A DNA stretch of 64,000 nucleotides from Agriotes lineatus (GCA_940337035.1 CALNHX010007462.1:1-64000), one strand, 5' to 3'; counted from the first letter of the stretch, positions 48,063-59,919 are shown. Notes: a model not told the origin generated them from the sequence alone. A program made the numbers and translations.

Positions 48063-48436
48063 TTTACTAAGGAAAGTATGCACATGTTCTGATTATGTTA
48101 TCATTTTTCAGATGCTTATTTTCTAACAAGATCTGGTAATATAATTTTTATCTCAGTAATGAACAAAATTATTATTGTTACCGAGTCGACTAAGTTTAAT
48201 TTGTAAATTTAAAAGCGTAGCTTGCAATTGTAAACCACAGCTCAACTAATTACAAAGTCCAGCTGTAGTAATTTTCTAATGACGCTTGTTTATGTAGCAA
48301 ACGGATGAAGATATAATGCTGACTTCTAGTCCGATTATTACTGGGATGATAGAGAAAACTCCTGTTGTGGTACTTGAAAATGTCCACAACTAAAAATGCA
48401 GTAGTCTATAGGCAGGTGTTAATAAATATACAGTTA
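48063..48436. other. AT-rich spacer before the satellite
   Basis: No feature seen. Confidence 0.35.
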
Positions 48437-51400
48437 TCGAGTGATTCAATTCTACAGCAAAAAATAATTTGAAAGAACTGTATCGAAATTAATCTTTTGA
48501 TAATATTTTTCATGTTTATATCCAGTTACGGGTATTATGTGGAATATTGTCACTTATAATACCATAAGTAGTCAAAAGTTATGTCGAATATTTTTGCTGT
48601 GTTATCACGAATGTCCATTGCGCTTTGGTACGATTAGGACGAGTGCCCTAGCACGAGTTCTAATCTTAAGGTCACTCAATGGACATGAGTAGCGATACCA
48701 CTGCAAAGATAATCTACCTAACTTTGACTAAGAATGGCATTCGAGGGACTATTCAATGAACCAAACTACATTTTCAAATTAGTTTTCAGTAAATCTCGCA
48801 ACAAACTACGCAATTTCTATAGTAACAGAACACTAATATTGACTTTTTCTAATAAAATCACATTTGTTTAAAATAGTCACTTGAATACTTTCTAGGAAGA
48901 TCTACCCGCCGATATTTTTTTGATTGGTCAAGAAATGTCAAAATTCTGGGTTTTCATTGGTCACTTTTCGACAGATGACAGGTGATTTGAATAGTCATGG
49001 TATAATTTTTAATGTTTTAATTATATGACAATTTTTTCGATGGTTTCCATTCTACAGCAGAAGAATAATATGAAAGTACTGTATCGAAATTAATCTTTCG
49101 AATATATTTCTCATGTTTATATCCAGTTCCGGGTATTATGTGGAATATTGTCACTTATAATACCATAAGTAGTCAAAAGTTATGTCGAATATTTTTGCTG
49201 TGTTATCACGAATGTCCATTGCGCTTTGGTACGATTAGGACGAGTGCCCTAGCACGAGTTCTAATCTTAAGGTCAATCAATGGACATGAGTAGCGATACC
49301 ACTGCAAAGATAATCTACCTAACTTTGACTAAGAATGGCATTCGAGGGACTATTCAATGAACCAAACTACATTTTCAAATTAGTTTTCAGTAAATCTCGC
49401 AACAAACTACGCAATTTCTATAGTAACAGAACACTAATATTGACTTTTTCTAATAAAAATCACATTTGTTTAAAATAGTCACTTGAATACTTTCTAGGAA
49501 GATCTACCCGCCGATATTTTTTTGATTGGTCAAGAAATGTCAAAATTCTGGGTTTTCATTGGTCACTTTTCGACAGATGACAGGTGATTTGAATAGTCAT
49601 GGTATAATTTTTAATGTTTTAATTATATGACAATTTTTTCGATGGTTTCCATTCTACAGCAGAAGAATAATATGAAAGTACTGTATCGAAATTAATCTTT
49701 CGAATATATTTCTCATGTTTATATCCAGTTCCGGGTATTATGTGGAATATTGTCACTTATAATACCATAAGTAGTCAAAAGTTATGTCGAATATTTTTGC
49801 TGTGTTATCACGAATGTCCATTGCGCTTTGGTACGATTAGGACGAGTGCCCTAGCACGAGTTCTAATCTTAAGGTCAATCAATGGACATGAGTAGCGATA
49901 CCACTGCAAAGATAATCTACCTAACTTTGACTAAGAATGGCATTCGAGGGACTATTCAATGAACCAAACTACATTTTCAAATTAGTTTTCAGTAAATCTC
50001 GCAACAAACTACGCAATTTCTATAGTAACAGAACACTAATATTGACTTTTTCTAATAAAAATCACATTTGTTTAAAATAGTCACTTGAATACTTTCTAGG
50101 AAGATCTACCCGCCGATATTTTTTTGATTGGTCAAGAAATGTCAAAATTCTGGGTTTTCATTGGTCACTTTTCGACAGATGACAGGTGATTTGAATAGTC
50201 ATGGTATAATTTTTAATGTTTTAATTATATGACAATTTTTTCGATGGTTTCCATTCTACAGCAGAAGAATAATATGAAAGTACTGTATCGAAATTAATCT
50301 TTCGAATATATTTCTCATGTTTATATCCAGTTCCGGGTATTATGTGGAATATTGTCACTTATAATACCATAAGTAGTCAAAAGTTATGTCGAATATTTTT
50401 GCTGTGTTATCACGAATGTCCATTGCGCTTTGGTACGATTAGGACGAGTGCCCTAGCACGAGTTCTAATCTTAAGGTCAATCAATGGACATGAGTAGCGA
50501 TACCACTGCAAAGATAATCTACCTAACTTTGACTAAGAATGGCATTCGAGGGACTATTCAATGAACCAAACTACATTTTCAAATTAGTTTTCAGTAAATC
50601 TCGCAACAAACTACGCAATTTCTATAGTAACAGAACACTAATATTGACTTTTTCTAATAAAAATCACATTTGTTTAAAATAGTCACTTGAATACTTTCTA
50701 GGAAGATCTACCCGCCGATATTTTTTTGATTGGTCAAGAAATGTCAAAATTCTGGGTTTTCATTGGTCACTTTTCGACAGATGACAGGTGATTTGAATAG
50801 TCATGGTATAATTTTTAATGTTTTAATTATATGACAATTTTTTCGATGGTTTCCATTCTACAGCAGAAGAATAATATGAAAGTGCTGTATCGAAATTAAT
50901 CTTTCGTATATATTTCTCATGTTTATATCCAGTTCCGGGTATTATGTGGAATATTGTCACTTATAATACCATAAGTAGTCAAAAGTTATGTCGAATATTT
51001 TTGCTGTGTTATCACGAATGTCCATTGCGCTTTGGTACGATTAGGACGAGTGCCCTAGCACGAGTTCTAATCTTAAGGTCAATCAATGGACATGAGTAGC
51101 GATACCACTGCAAAGATAATCTACCTAACTTTGACTAAGAATGGCATTCGAGGGACTATTCAATGAACCAAACTACATTTTCAAATTAGTTTTCAGTAAA
51201 TCTCGCAACAAACTACGCAATTTCTATAGTAACAGAACACTAATATTGACTTTTTCTAATAAAAATCACATTTGTTTAAAATAGTCACTTGAATACTTTC
51301 TAGGAAGATCTACCCGCCGATATTTTTTTGATTGGTCAAGAAATGTCAAAATTCTGGGTTTTCATTGGTCACTTTTCGACAGATGACAGGTGATTTGAAT

Positions 51401-54400
51401 AGTCATGGTATAATTTTTAATGTTTTAATTATATGACAATTTTTTCGATGGTTTCCATTCTACAGCAGAAGAACAATATGAAAGTACTGTATCGAAATTA
51501 ATCTTTCGAATATATTTCTCATGTTTATATCCAGTTCCGGGTATTATGTGGAATATTGTCACTTATAATACCATAAGTAGTCAAAAGTTATGTCGAATAT
51601 TTTTGCTGTGTTATCACGAATGTCCATTGCGCTTTGGTACGATTAGGACGAGTGCCCTAGCACGAGTTCTAATCTTAAGGTCAATCAATGGACATGAGTA
51701 GCGATACCACTGCAAAGATAATCTACCTAACTTTGACTAAGAATGGCATTCGAGGGACTATTCAATGAACCAAACTACATTTTCAAATTAGTTTTCAGTA
51801 AATCTCGCAACAAACTACGCAATTTCTATAGTAACAGAACACTAATATTGACTTTTTCTAATAAAAATCACATTTGTTTAAAATAGTCACTTGAATACTT
51901 TCTAGGAAGATCTACCCGCCGATATTTTTTTGATTGGTCAAGAAATGTCAAAATTCTGGGTTTTCATTGGTCACTTTTCGACAGATGACAGGTGATTTGA
52001 ATAGTCATGGTATAATTTTTAATGTTTTAATTATATGACAATTTTTTCGATGGTTTCCATTCTACAGCAGAAGAATAATATGAAAGTACTGTATCGAAAT
52101 TAATCTTTCGAATATATTTCTCATGTTTATATCCAGTTCCGGGTATTATGTGGAATATTGTCACTTATAATACCATATGTAGTCAAAAGTTATGTCGAAT
52201 ATTTTTGCTGTGTTATCACGAATGTCCATTGCGCTTTGGTACGATTAGGACGAGTGCCCTAGCACGAGTTCTAATCTTAAGGTCAATCAATGGACATGAG
52301 TAGCGATACCACTGCAAAGATAATCTACCTAACTTTGACTAAGAATGGCATTCGAGGGACTATTCAATGAACCAAACTACATTTTCAAATTAGTTTTCAG
52401 TAAATCTCGCAACAAACTACGCAATTTCTATAGTAACAGAACACTAATATTGACTTTTTCTAATAAAAATCACATTTGTTTAAAATAGTCACTTGAATAC
52501 TTTCTAGGAAGATCTACCCGCCGATATTTTTTTGATTGGTCAAGAAATGTCAAAATTCTGGGTTTTCATTGGTCACTTTTCGACAGATGACAGGTGATTT
52601 GAATAGTCATGGTATAATTTTTAATGTTTTAATTATATGACAATTTTTTCGATGGTTTCCATTCTACAGCAGAAGAATAATATGAAAGTACTGTATCGAA
52701 ATTAATCTTTCGAATATATTTCTCATGTTTATATCCAGTTCCGGGTATTATGTGGAATATTGTCACTTATAATACCATAAGTAGTCAAAAGTTATGTCGA
52801 ATATTTTTGCTGTGTTATCACGAATGTCCATTGCGCTTTGGTACGATTAGGACGAGTGCCCTAGCACGAGTTCTAATCTTAAGGTCAATCAATGGACATG
52901 AGTAGCGATACCACTGCAAAGATAATCTACCTAACTTTGACTAAGAATGGCATTCGAGGGACTATTCAATGAACCAAACTACATTTTCAAATTAGTTTTC
53001 AGTAAATCTCGCAACAAACTACGCAATTTCTATAGTAACAGAACACTAATATTGACTTTTTCTAATAAAAATCACATTTGTTTAAAATAGTCACTTGAAT
53101 ACTTTCTAGGAAGATCTACCCGCCGATATTTTTTTGATTGGTCAAGAAATGTCAAAATTCTGGGTTTTCATTGGTCACTTTTCGACAGATGACAGGTGAT
53201 TTGAATAGTCATGGTATAATTTTTAATGTTTTAATTATATGACAATTTTTTCGATGGTTTCCATTCTACAGCAGAAGAATAATATGAAAGTACTGTATCG
53301 AAATTAATCTTTCGAATATATTTCTCATGTTTATATCCAGTTCCGGGTATTATGTGGAATATTGTCACTTATAATACCATAAGTAGTCAAAAGTTATGTC
53401 GAATATTTTTGCTGTGTTATCACGAATGTCCATTGCGCTTTGGTACGATTAGGACGAGTGCCCTAGCACGAGTTCTAATCTTAAGGTCAATCAATGGACA
53501 TGAGTAGCGATACCACTGCAAAGATAATCTACCTAACTTTGACTAAGAATGGCATTCGAGGGACTATTCAATGAACCAAACTACATTTTCAAATTAGTTT
53601 TCAGTAAATCTCGCAACAAACTACGCAATTTCTATAGTAACAGAACACTAATATTGACTTTTTCTAATAAAAATCACATTTGTTTAAAATAGTCACTTGA
53701 ATACTTTCTAGGAAGATCTACCCGCCGATATTTTTTTGATTGGTCAAGAAATGTCAAAATTCTGGGTTTTCATTGGTCACTTTTCGACAGATGACAGGTG
53801 ATTTGAATAGTCATGGTATAATTTTTAATGTTTTAATTATATGACAATTTTTTCGATGGTTTCCATTCTACAGCAGAAGAATAATATGAAAGTACTGTAT
53901 CGAAATTAATCTTTCGAATATATTTCTCATGTTTATATCCAGTTCCGGGTATTATGTGGAATATTGTCACTTATAATACCATAAGTAGTCAAAAGTTATG
54001 TCGAATATTTTTGCTGTGTTATCACGAATGTCCATTGCGCTTTGGTACGATTAGGACGAGTGCCCTAGCACGAGTTCTAATCTTAAGGTCAATCAATGGA
54101 CATGAGTAGCGATACCACTGCAAAGATAATCTACCTAACTTTGACTAAGAATGGCATTCGAGGGACTATTCAATGAACCAAACTACATTTTCAAATTAGT
54201 TTTCAGTAAATCTCGCAACAAACTACGCAATTTCTATAGTAACAGAACACTAATATTGACTTTTTCTAATAAAAATCACATTTGTTTAAAATAGTCACTT
54301 GAATACTTTCTAGGAAGATCTACCCGCCGATATTTTTTTGATTGGTCAAGAAATGTCAAAATTCTGGGTTTTCATTGGTCACTTTTCGACAGATGACAGG

Positions 54401-54571
54401 TGATTTGAATAGTCATGGTATAATTTTTAATGTTTTAATTATATGACAATTTTTTCGATGGTTTCCATTCTACAGCAGAAGAATAATATGAAAGTACTGT
54501 ATCGAAATTAATCTTTCGAATATATTTCTCATGTTTATATCCAGTTCCGGGTATTATGTGGAATATTGTCT
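48437..54571 (+). repeat. Satellite array, ten 602-bp composite monomers
   Basis: The word GGAATATTGT recurs at 48541, 49142, 49744, 50346, 50948, 51550, 52152, 52754, 53356, 53958 and 54560, a period of 601 then 602 throughout. Monomers 2-10 are almost identical; I see only single-base variants, e.g. near 50883, 50906, 51473 and 52177. The first, at the array edge, is the most diverged. Each monomer consists of a 155-162-bp AT-rich piece (TTCTACAGCAGAAGAATAAT to TTATGTGGAATATTGTC plus its left neighbour) and a 440-bp insert. No frame longer than 60 codons exists in the unit, so it is non-coding. Flanking edge decay and central homogeneity are typical of unequal exchange in satellites. Confidence 0.97.
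48561..49000. mobile_element. 440-bp insert unit within the satellite (first of ten)
   Basis: Present in each 602-bp monomer and absent from the related short repeats at 54.6-56 kb. It begins ACCATAAGTAGTCAAA and ends TTTGAATAGTCATGG, imperfect inverted ends, and is flanked by TATAAT on both sides (48555-48560, 49001-49006), while the short repeats have a single copy at the same place. Near its left end is a hairpin with arms of about 57 bases (48590-48710, apex GAGTGCCCTAGCAC), and near its right end GATTGGTCAAGAAATG and CATTGGTCAC. No protein is encoded. It is most simply a MITE captured by the satellite. Confidence 0.75.
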
Positions 54572-55057
54572 TGGTATGATTTTAATGTTTTCATTATATG
54601 ATAATATTCCAACTCGTTTCCATTCAACAGCAGAAGAATAATAGATATGGGAGTATTGTATCGATATTAATTTTTCGGTGATGTTTTTCATGTTTATATC
54701 CAAATTGGGTATTAGGTGGAATACTCGTACCACGAAGCTTCGAGTGACTTCATTCCACGGCAGAAGAATAATATGAAAGTTCTGTAACGAAATTAATCTT
54801 TCTTAATCTTTCGATGATATTTCTCATGTTCCGGGTATTATGTGGAATAATGCTTTGGTATAATTTTACTGTTTTCATTATATGACAGTATTCAATCCCG
54901 TACCGCAAAGTTTCGAGTGATTCCATTCTACGGCAGAAGAATAATATGAAAGTACTGTACCAAAATTACTCTTTCGTGATATTTCTCATATTCCGGGTAT
55001 TATGTGGAATAGTGCTTTGGAATAACTTTAATGCTTTCATTATATGACAATATTCAA

Positions 55058-55072
55058 ACTAGTACCGCGAAG
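55058..55072 (+). repeat. SINE target duplication, left copy
   Basis: ACTAGTACCGCGAAG; 14 of 15 bases match 55241-55255. Confidence 0.85.
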
Positions 55073-55240
55073 CCGGGCTCCATAGCTCAGTGGTAAGCAT
55101 TCTGACTACGGATTTAAGGGTCGAGAGTTCGATACTCGATCCCGGTGAGGTTTTTAAAAATAAAAAAAAGTGCGGATGAAAACCTCTACAGAATGCCATC
55201 ATTCGGAAGTGATGACATGAGTCTCCTCACAAATACTACT
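55073..55240 (+). mobile_element. tRNA-Arg-derived SINE, 168 bp
   Basis: The head carries the A box TAGCTCAGTGG (55083-55093) and a B-box region GAGTTCGATACTC (about 55125-55137), the internal RNA polymerase III promoter. The segment TCTGACTACGGAT matches the anticodon arm of tRNA-Arg with anticodon ACG; the acceptor ends CCGGG and CCCGG can still pair. Behind the head come about 90 bases of unrelated body and a short ACT/TAC tail. Target duplications of 15 bp (one mismatch) flank it. It sits inside a diverged satellite unit, so it is younger than that unit. It is not a functional tRNA gene: the anticodon 3' stem is mutated and the body follows without a terminator. Confidence 0.88.
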
Positions 55241-55255
55241 ACTAGTACTGCGAAG
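55241..55255 (+). repeat. SINE target duplication, right copy
   Basis: ACTAGTACTGCGAAG, partner of 55058-55072. Confidence 0.85.
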
Positions 55256-55999
55256 CTTCCAGTTTTTCCATTCTACATCAGTAGAATAATATGAACGTAC
55301 TGTATCGCCATTAATCTTTCGATAATATCTCTCATGTTTATATCCAGTTACGGGTATTATGTGCAATATTGCCTTGGTATAGTTTTAATGTTTCCGTTAT
55401 ATGACAATCTTCAAACTCGAATGATTCCATGCTACGGGAGAAGAGTAATATGAAAGTACTGTAAGGAAATTAATCTTTCGATGATACTTCTCATGTTCCG
55501 GGTATTATATGGAATAGTGCTTTGGTATAATTTTACAGTTTTCACTATATGACAATATTCAGACCCGTACCGCGATGTTTCGAGTGCTTCCATTACTGTA
55601 TCGAAATTAATCTTTCGAAAATATTTCTCGTGTTTATATCCAGTTCCTGGTATTATGTGGAATACTGTCTTGATATGATTTTATTGTTTTCACTATATGA
55701 CAATATTCTAACTCGTTTCATAAAGTTTCGATGATTTCCATTTTACAGCAGCAGAAGAATAATAGATATGAGAGTACTGTATCGAAATTAATCTTTCGAT
55801 GATGTTTTTCATGTTTATATTCAAATTGGTTATTAGGTGGTATATTGTTTTCGTAGAATTTTAATGTTTTTAGTATATGACAATATTCAAACTCGTACCA
55901 TCTTTCGATCATATTTCTCATGTTTTGTATCCAGTTCTAGGTATTATGTGGAATAGTGCCTTGGTGTAATTCTAATATTTTCATCATATGATTCTTCAA

Positions 56000-56310
56000 C
56001 GGAAGAAAAATATGAAATGTGCAAAAAATAGAAAGTTACACTCGAATAACCGCCTTGAAACCAACCAAAATACTGCCACTGGTCTCGAAACTAACAAAAG
56101 ATGGAGAATATATATAAGATAATCAAAGGAAGGTGCTAAAAACCTTGGATAGGACCAGGCTGCCATATAGGCTTTACTATTACTTGAGAATGAATTAACA
56201 AACATAAAGTATGACATTATAGGTTCGATTGAACTTAGGAGAAAAGGGGAAGGCCACGAGTTACGTGTTAGGCAAAGTAGTGGCCTTGCGAGAACAGAGT
56301 GCATTCATAA
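56000..56310 (+). pseudogene. LINE endonuclease fragment
   Basis: The plus strand reads LLLLENELTNIKYDIIG (about 56172-56222) then a near match to the LSE.RRKGEG block as IELRRKGEGHEL (about 56227-56265). This is the first conserved part of the APE-type endonuclease in insect LINEs. The catalytic Asn block before it is decayed and the rest of the domain after 56310 is not readable. It starts immediately at the edge of the diverged satellite. The minus-strand frame 55996-56304 over the same bases is a shadow. Confidence 0.62.
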
Positions 56311-57325
56311 TTAATACTATTTCTTCTTAAAAAGAACTTTCGCTAGACATCATGGGCGCTAAATGAAATGGGTCGTCTACTATTTTGGCAGTTAAATAAA
56401 CAACGTTAGGTGAACTCCAAAATTACTTAAAATGTCCTGCATTACCCGCGTGGTGTCAACTTCTCTGACTTGGGACAATAAACTTAGTTGTTTTACTGTA
56501 CTTTTTTCCAACCAATATAAATTATAGACTCCTAATTAGATAATAAATTAAGGTGACGAAAAGGAAAAATAGAAAAACCAGCGTTTTTAGAGGAGGCATA
56601 CAAATTAATTTTCTCGCCTTTTACAATGATGCAGGACCATAACTCTTTGAAAGGGATCATTTCGTTTTTCAAGTCCCAGCCTATGTCTTCGGTCTTAGGT
56701 GGCAACACGAAGACCGACCACTTCCACGATAAATGGCACCGAAGATTTCACTTTCATCTGAAGTTAAATGCGTAAGAATCTCAACACGAACGAGGTTCCA
56801 ATTTGAAATGTTCAAAGTATCCAACAATTATCCAAAATATAAGTAGCATGCTCCACACACAGGCACATAAAGTGACCTAATTTCAAGGATATAGCATAGG
56901 TATATTTGAAAGGTAGGAGGTATAAAACCTACCAAAATGGCAATTTACGAAAGGAAAACGAAGAAAAAACATTTTAGACCGTTACACTTACTCGTAGGTT
57001 TTCATTTTATATGTTTGTTTCTTTAAGTAATTATTTCAATTTCATGTGTATATTGGAAATGCATTGTACTACTTATGGATTCCTTTTGCTCGACATTTTG
57101 ACACTTACAGTTTTTTTTTACTGCAAAGTACAAGAAGATTAATAAAAAAGCTTTCGTCTGAACTTTCTTATTTAAATTAGAAAACATCAAGACAGTATTA
57201 TTGTCGTAACAAAGCAAAAATGTATATCTAGTACAATTTCTATATTTATAAGTGCTTTTATAATAGATGATATTGTCCAAAATAGAAAAAATACTGCTAC
57301 AAGATATTGGAAATAATTAACTATA
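56311..57325. other. No gene recognised
   Basis: Might contain more decayed LINE sequence at its left edge. Minus-strand frames at 57023-57399 are AT-driven. Confidence 0.35.
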
Positions 57326-57333
57326 GAAAAAGG
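57326..57333 (+). repeat. Target-site duplication GAAAAAGG, left copy
   Basis: Identical to 58625-58632; eight bases as in hAT elements. Confidence 0.85.
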
Positions 57334-58624
57334 CATTGTTGGCATGACTTTCCCCGGCCCGAAAAAACCCACTGGGTTTTTGCGGGTAAAACCCACCATT
57401 TTAAAGCTGCAAGTAGTATAAAATCTTCCATTACTAACATTTTCAAGTATTTCATTTTCATTTACTTCGTAAAAGAAGTATAGTAAATCATGCTTTTTCT
57501 CAAACTAGAGATTTTTGCGATTTTAGAAGTGATGTCTGTCAGTCTGTGAGTCTATGGGTCATCTAATAGATCGACCTGAAAATGTATACCGTCGTTTCTA
57601 ATATAAATTCAAAGGGCCTGGTGATGTTCGGTTAAAACCACCTGAAGTGGTACTTGACTTATATTTGTTTCGGTTTTGTGAGGAAATTTTATAGTTCATT
57701 AATGTATGTATGTATTATCTGTAACCTCTTATCTTACCGGTGTAGAGGTTGGTGCTTTGTACGCTAGCATCTAGCAGTGCAGTGCTCAACTTGCCTCAGT
57801 TTCGGGTTACAAAGTAGGAGTGTGCCTTTTGAGCTTGTGTAGCAACCACTGTGTTAGATGTGTGTGCTGGTGACGTGTTGGCCTTGTTATTATATCGCTT
57901 AGGTCTGTGGTTCCGAGTAGAGCACAGTTAATTTGGTGCCCAATTGTGAATGGTCTCACCGAATTCGATACCGATCGCTAAGTCTGCGGAAAAATTCCGT
58001 CCACCATGGGATTCGAACCGAGGACTTGCTTAATGCAAGCCTAACGCCCCACCAACTGCGTTAACAGTTGTTTTGTAGAAATTTTGAAAAAATCGCAAAA
58101 TTAGGTTTTCATAATATAATGGGAATAATATTTTTTACCAACCGTTTTAATATTACGTAATTCACTATAACTTTTGTCAAAAGTTTTTTTAGGAAGTATA
58201 AGTTTTGAAAAAGTCACAAAATTGTAAATTTTACCAGCAGTAAAAGAAAGTTGTGTGATGACCACATCTAATTTTCCAAACTGGGAAATCACTGAATGAG
58301 GGAATCTTCCTCAGAATCAATTGACAGTGGAAACCCCTTACTGGAGAACATAATTTGATAAACCTTCTTCTAAGTATACATGTAACCCCATTTATAAGAT
58401 TTACATGTTTGAAGAATGCTTATTTTCATGTTTATAGGTAAATTACAAATTACCCAATTAACTATATTTTACCTAAAAATAACAATTAATATTTATTCAG
58501 ATTTTTACATAGGATACTTAAATGCAACAGCAGTGAATTTATCTAAAACCCGAAAACCCCAAAAAAAACGAAAAAACTCAGTGGGCAGATAATTTCTGAA
58601 AAAACCGGGTGTTTGCCAACCCTG
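57334..58624. mobile_element. 1291-bp non-autonomous hAT element with nested SINE
   Basis: The left end CATTGTTGGCATGAC and the complement of the right end, CAGGGTTGGCAAAC, share CA..GTTGGCA; just inside each lie GGGTTTT/AAAACCC blocks (CCCACTGGGTTTTTGCGGG on the left, complement of CTCAGTGGGCAG on the right). A perfect 8-bp duplication flanks it. No transposase is encoded. A SINE occupies 57691-58077; without it and one of its duplications the element would be about 896 bp. Confidence 0.82.
57691..58077 (-). mobile_element. tRNA-derived SINE, minus strand, nested in the hAT element
   Basis: On the minus strand the head reads TAACGCAGTTGGTGGGGC (A box, from 58062 down) and GGTTCGAATCC (B box, 58009-58019 in complement), with a stem GCTTG/CAAGT between. 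The body runs to about 57720 and ends in (CATA)n, seen on the plus strand as ATGTATGTATGTAT (about 57702-57715). GAAATTTT occurs at both sides (57683-57690 and 58078-58085) and is a likely target duplication. The anticodon loop is not canonical, so this is not a tRNA gene. It is different in body from the SINE at 55.1 kb. Confidence 0.75.
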
Positions 58625-58632
58625 GAAAAAGG
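58625..58632 (+). repeat. Target-site duplication GAAAAAGG, right copy
   Basis: Matches 57326-57333 exactly. Confidence 0.85.
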
Positions 58633-59040
58633 TGATTCGATAGATAGTAAAAAAATTGCATTTCCAAATACTTGTTTGTATAGTTTATCTTAGAAATATT
58701 TCCCTGGTGTCGTGTGTGTATGGAGCAATCACTGAAATGGTCTAGAACACCAGAATTTGATGTATTCCATAGTTGACTGCTAAGATAAAACATACGTATC
58801 GTTCAAATGTTCTTTAGTATGTAAAAACCTACTTAATGCGTTTGTTTTCAAATAGTGATGTACTTCACCTTTAAACTTAACTTGGGTTACGAAGTAGTAT
58901 GTGAATTAGTTGGTATATTAGTGGTTTATTATTGTAGCACCCTGTATAAGGTTTTTTCTTAATTAGTTTTAATTCGTTTTAATAACTGTTCACATGATAT
59001 TTGACTTCTATATTGAAATTTTAAAATTTTACTTCAACCT
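58633..59040. other. No gene seen
   Basis: AT-rich. AGCACCCTGTATAAGG near 58937 looks like a lone terminus of a TA element. Confidence 0.35.
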
Positions 59041-59214
59041 TAACAACTGAATATGACAAGGTTCCAATATTGTCTCCAGTTATCTCGGTTTGATGTTTGA
59101 TGACTATAATTAAATTCAGATGTTTTCTTCATATTGATTTACGTTTTATGGATGTTCTCTTCATATCTTTGCTGTCCACGGTCTCCACTGCTGTATTTTT
59201 TGTTCCATGTTGAA

Positions 59215-59580
59215 TCAGTTTTGTCTTATAGTGTGTCGCACCCATATCAATGCACAGAACGGCTGGCAGTTGATGAAGGCGATCGGAAATAGGGCCCAAA
59301 CTCATATGAAAATTATGGGTGAAAACGCTGATACAGCGGAATTAAGATCGGCTGTTTCAATGTCGTCCGAAGGCAAACTGCGCTACAGCCCCGCACGTAG
59401 TTAACGGGCGGGCATATTTACAAACATATTCGAGCTCCGCGCACTGTTTTGGCAATAAATTAGTTCTTATCGATATACGTAACTGCTTGCAGAACAATGA
59501 GAAGCAGCGCTGCAGTTCACAAAAAATACCTGACCTTATCGGCGCGCGCAAAACTGTAGAAGGTTCTCTAATTATTTTTA
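59215..59580. other. Moderate-GC segment inside the LINE relic
   Basis: Overlapping frames on both strands (59207-59404 plus, 59357-59551 minus) without motifs. No terminal repeats or duplication found; the origin is unknown. Confidence 0.25.
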
Positions 59581-59897
59581 ATGTTTATTAATGGATATTC
59601 AATAACTTCATAACCCCTAAACGGGTAAAAAGGGGGTAAAAGTAAAAAGGAACATTTTTAATTTATTGTGCTGTGAGTTCATTTTAGATTAAAACGGGGT
59701 TGAAAGCTAGTTACTATATTTTTTAACATTTATGTACATTTTGCGGCGTGTTTGGATAATTTTTGTTCTGTCTACATGCCGTTTTTTCTTGTGGATTATT
59801 AGAATTAAAAATCATTGCTATATTTAGATTAAAACATCGCCGCAATGTAAGCACGTCATTAGTTATCATTTTTGCCTAGCAATTGTTAAAAATTAAG

Positions 59898-59919
59898 CCC
59901 CCCCCCCCCCCCACCCCCC
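59898..59919 (+). repeat. Poly-C run
   Basis: Fifteen C, one A, six C. Such runs are prone to length error in sequencing. Confidence 0.95.

Larger units (their letters stand above)
54572..55995 (+). repeat. Diverged short satellite repeats (110-180 bp), old relatives of the array
   Basis: The anchor TATTATGTGGAATA recurs with changes at about 54718, 54844, 55006, 55362, 55511, 55659, 55839 and 55950, that is every 110-180 bp once the SINE is subtracted. Each unit keeps CAGCAGAAGAATAATATG, ATCTTTCGA, CATGTTTATATCCAG and TATATGACAATATTC in order, but lacks the 440-bp insert. Units are strongly diverged and some are deleted. This is the ancestral form of the 602-bp satellite. Confidence 0.9.

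Noticed and set aside
48437..54571. CRISPR array
   Set aside because: The 602-bp units are identical throughout rather than short repeats with unique spacers, and the DNA is eukaryotic. It is a satellite.
55073..55147. Functional tRNA-Arg gene
   Set aside because: Anticodon-stem pairing is damaged, acceptor ends mismatch, no T-run terminator follows, and the unit has a body, tail and target duplications. It is a SINE head.
58009..58066. tRNA gene on the minus strand
   Set aside because: A and B boxes are present but the anticodon loop is not canonical and a SINE body follows.
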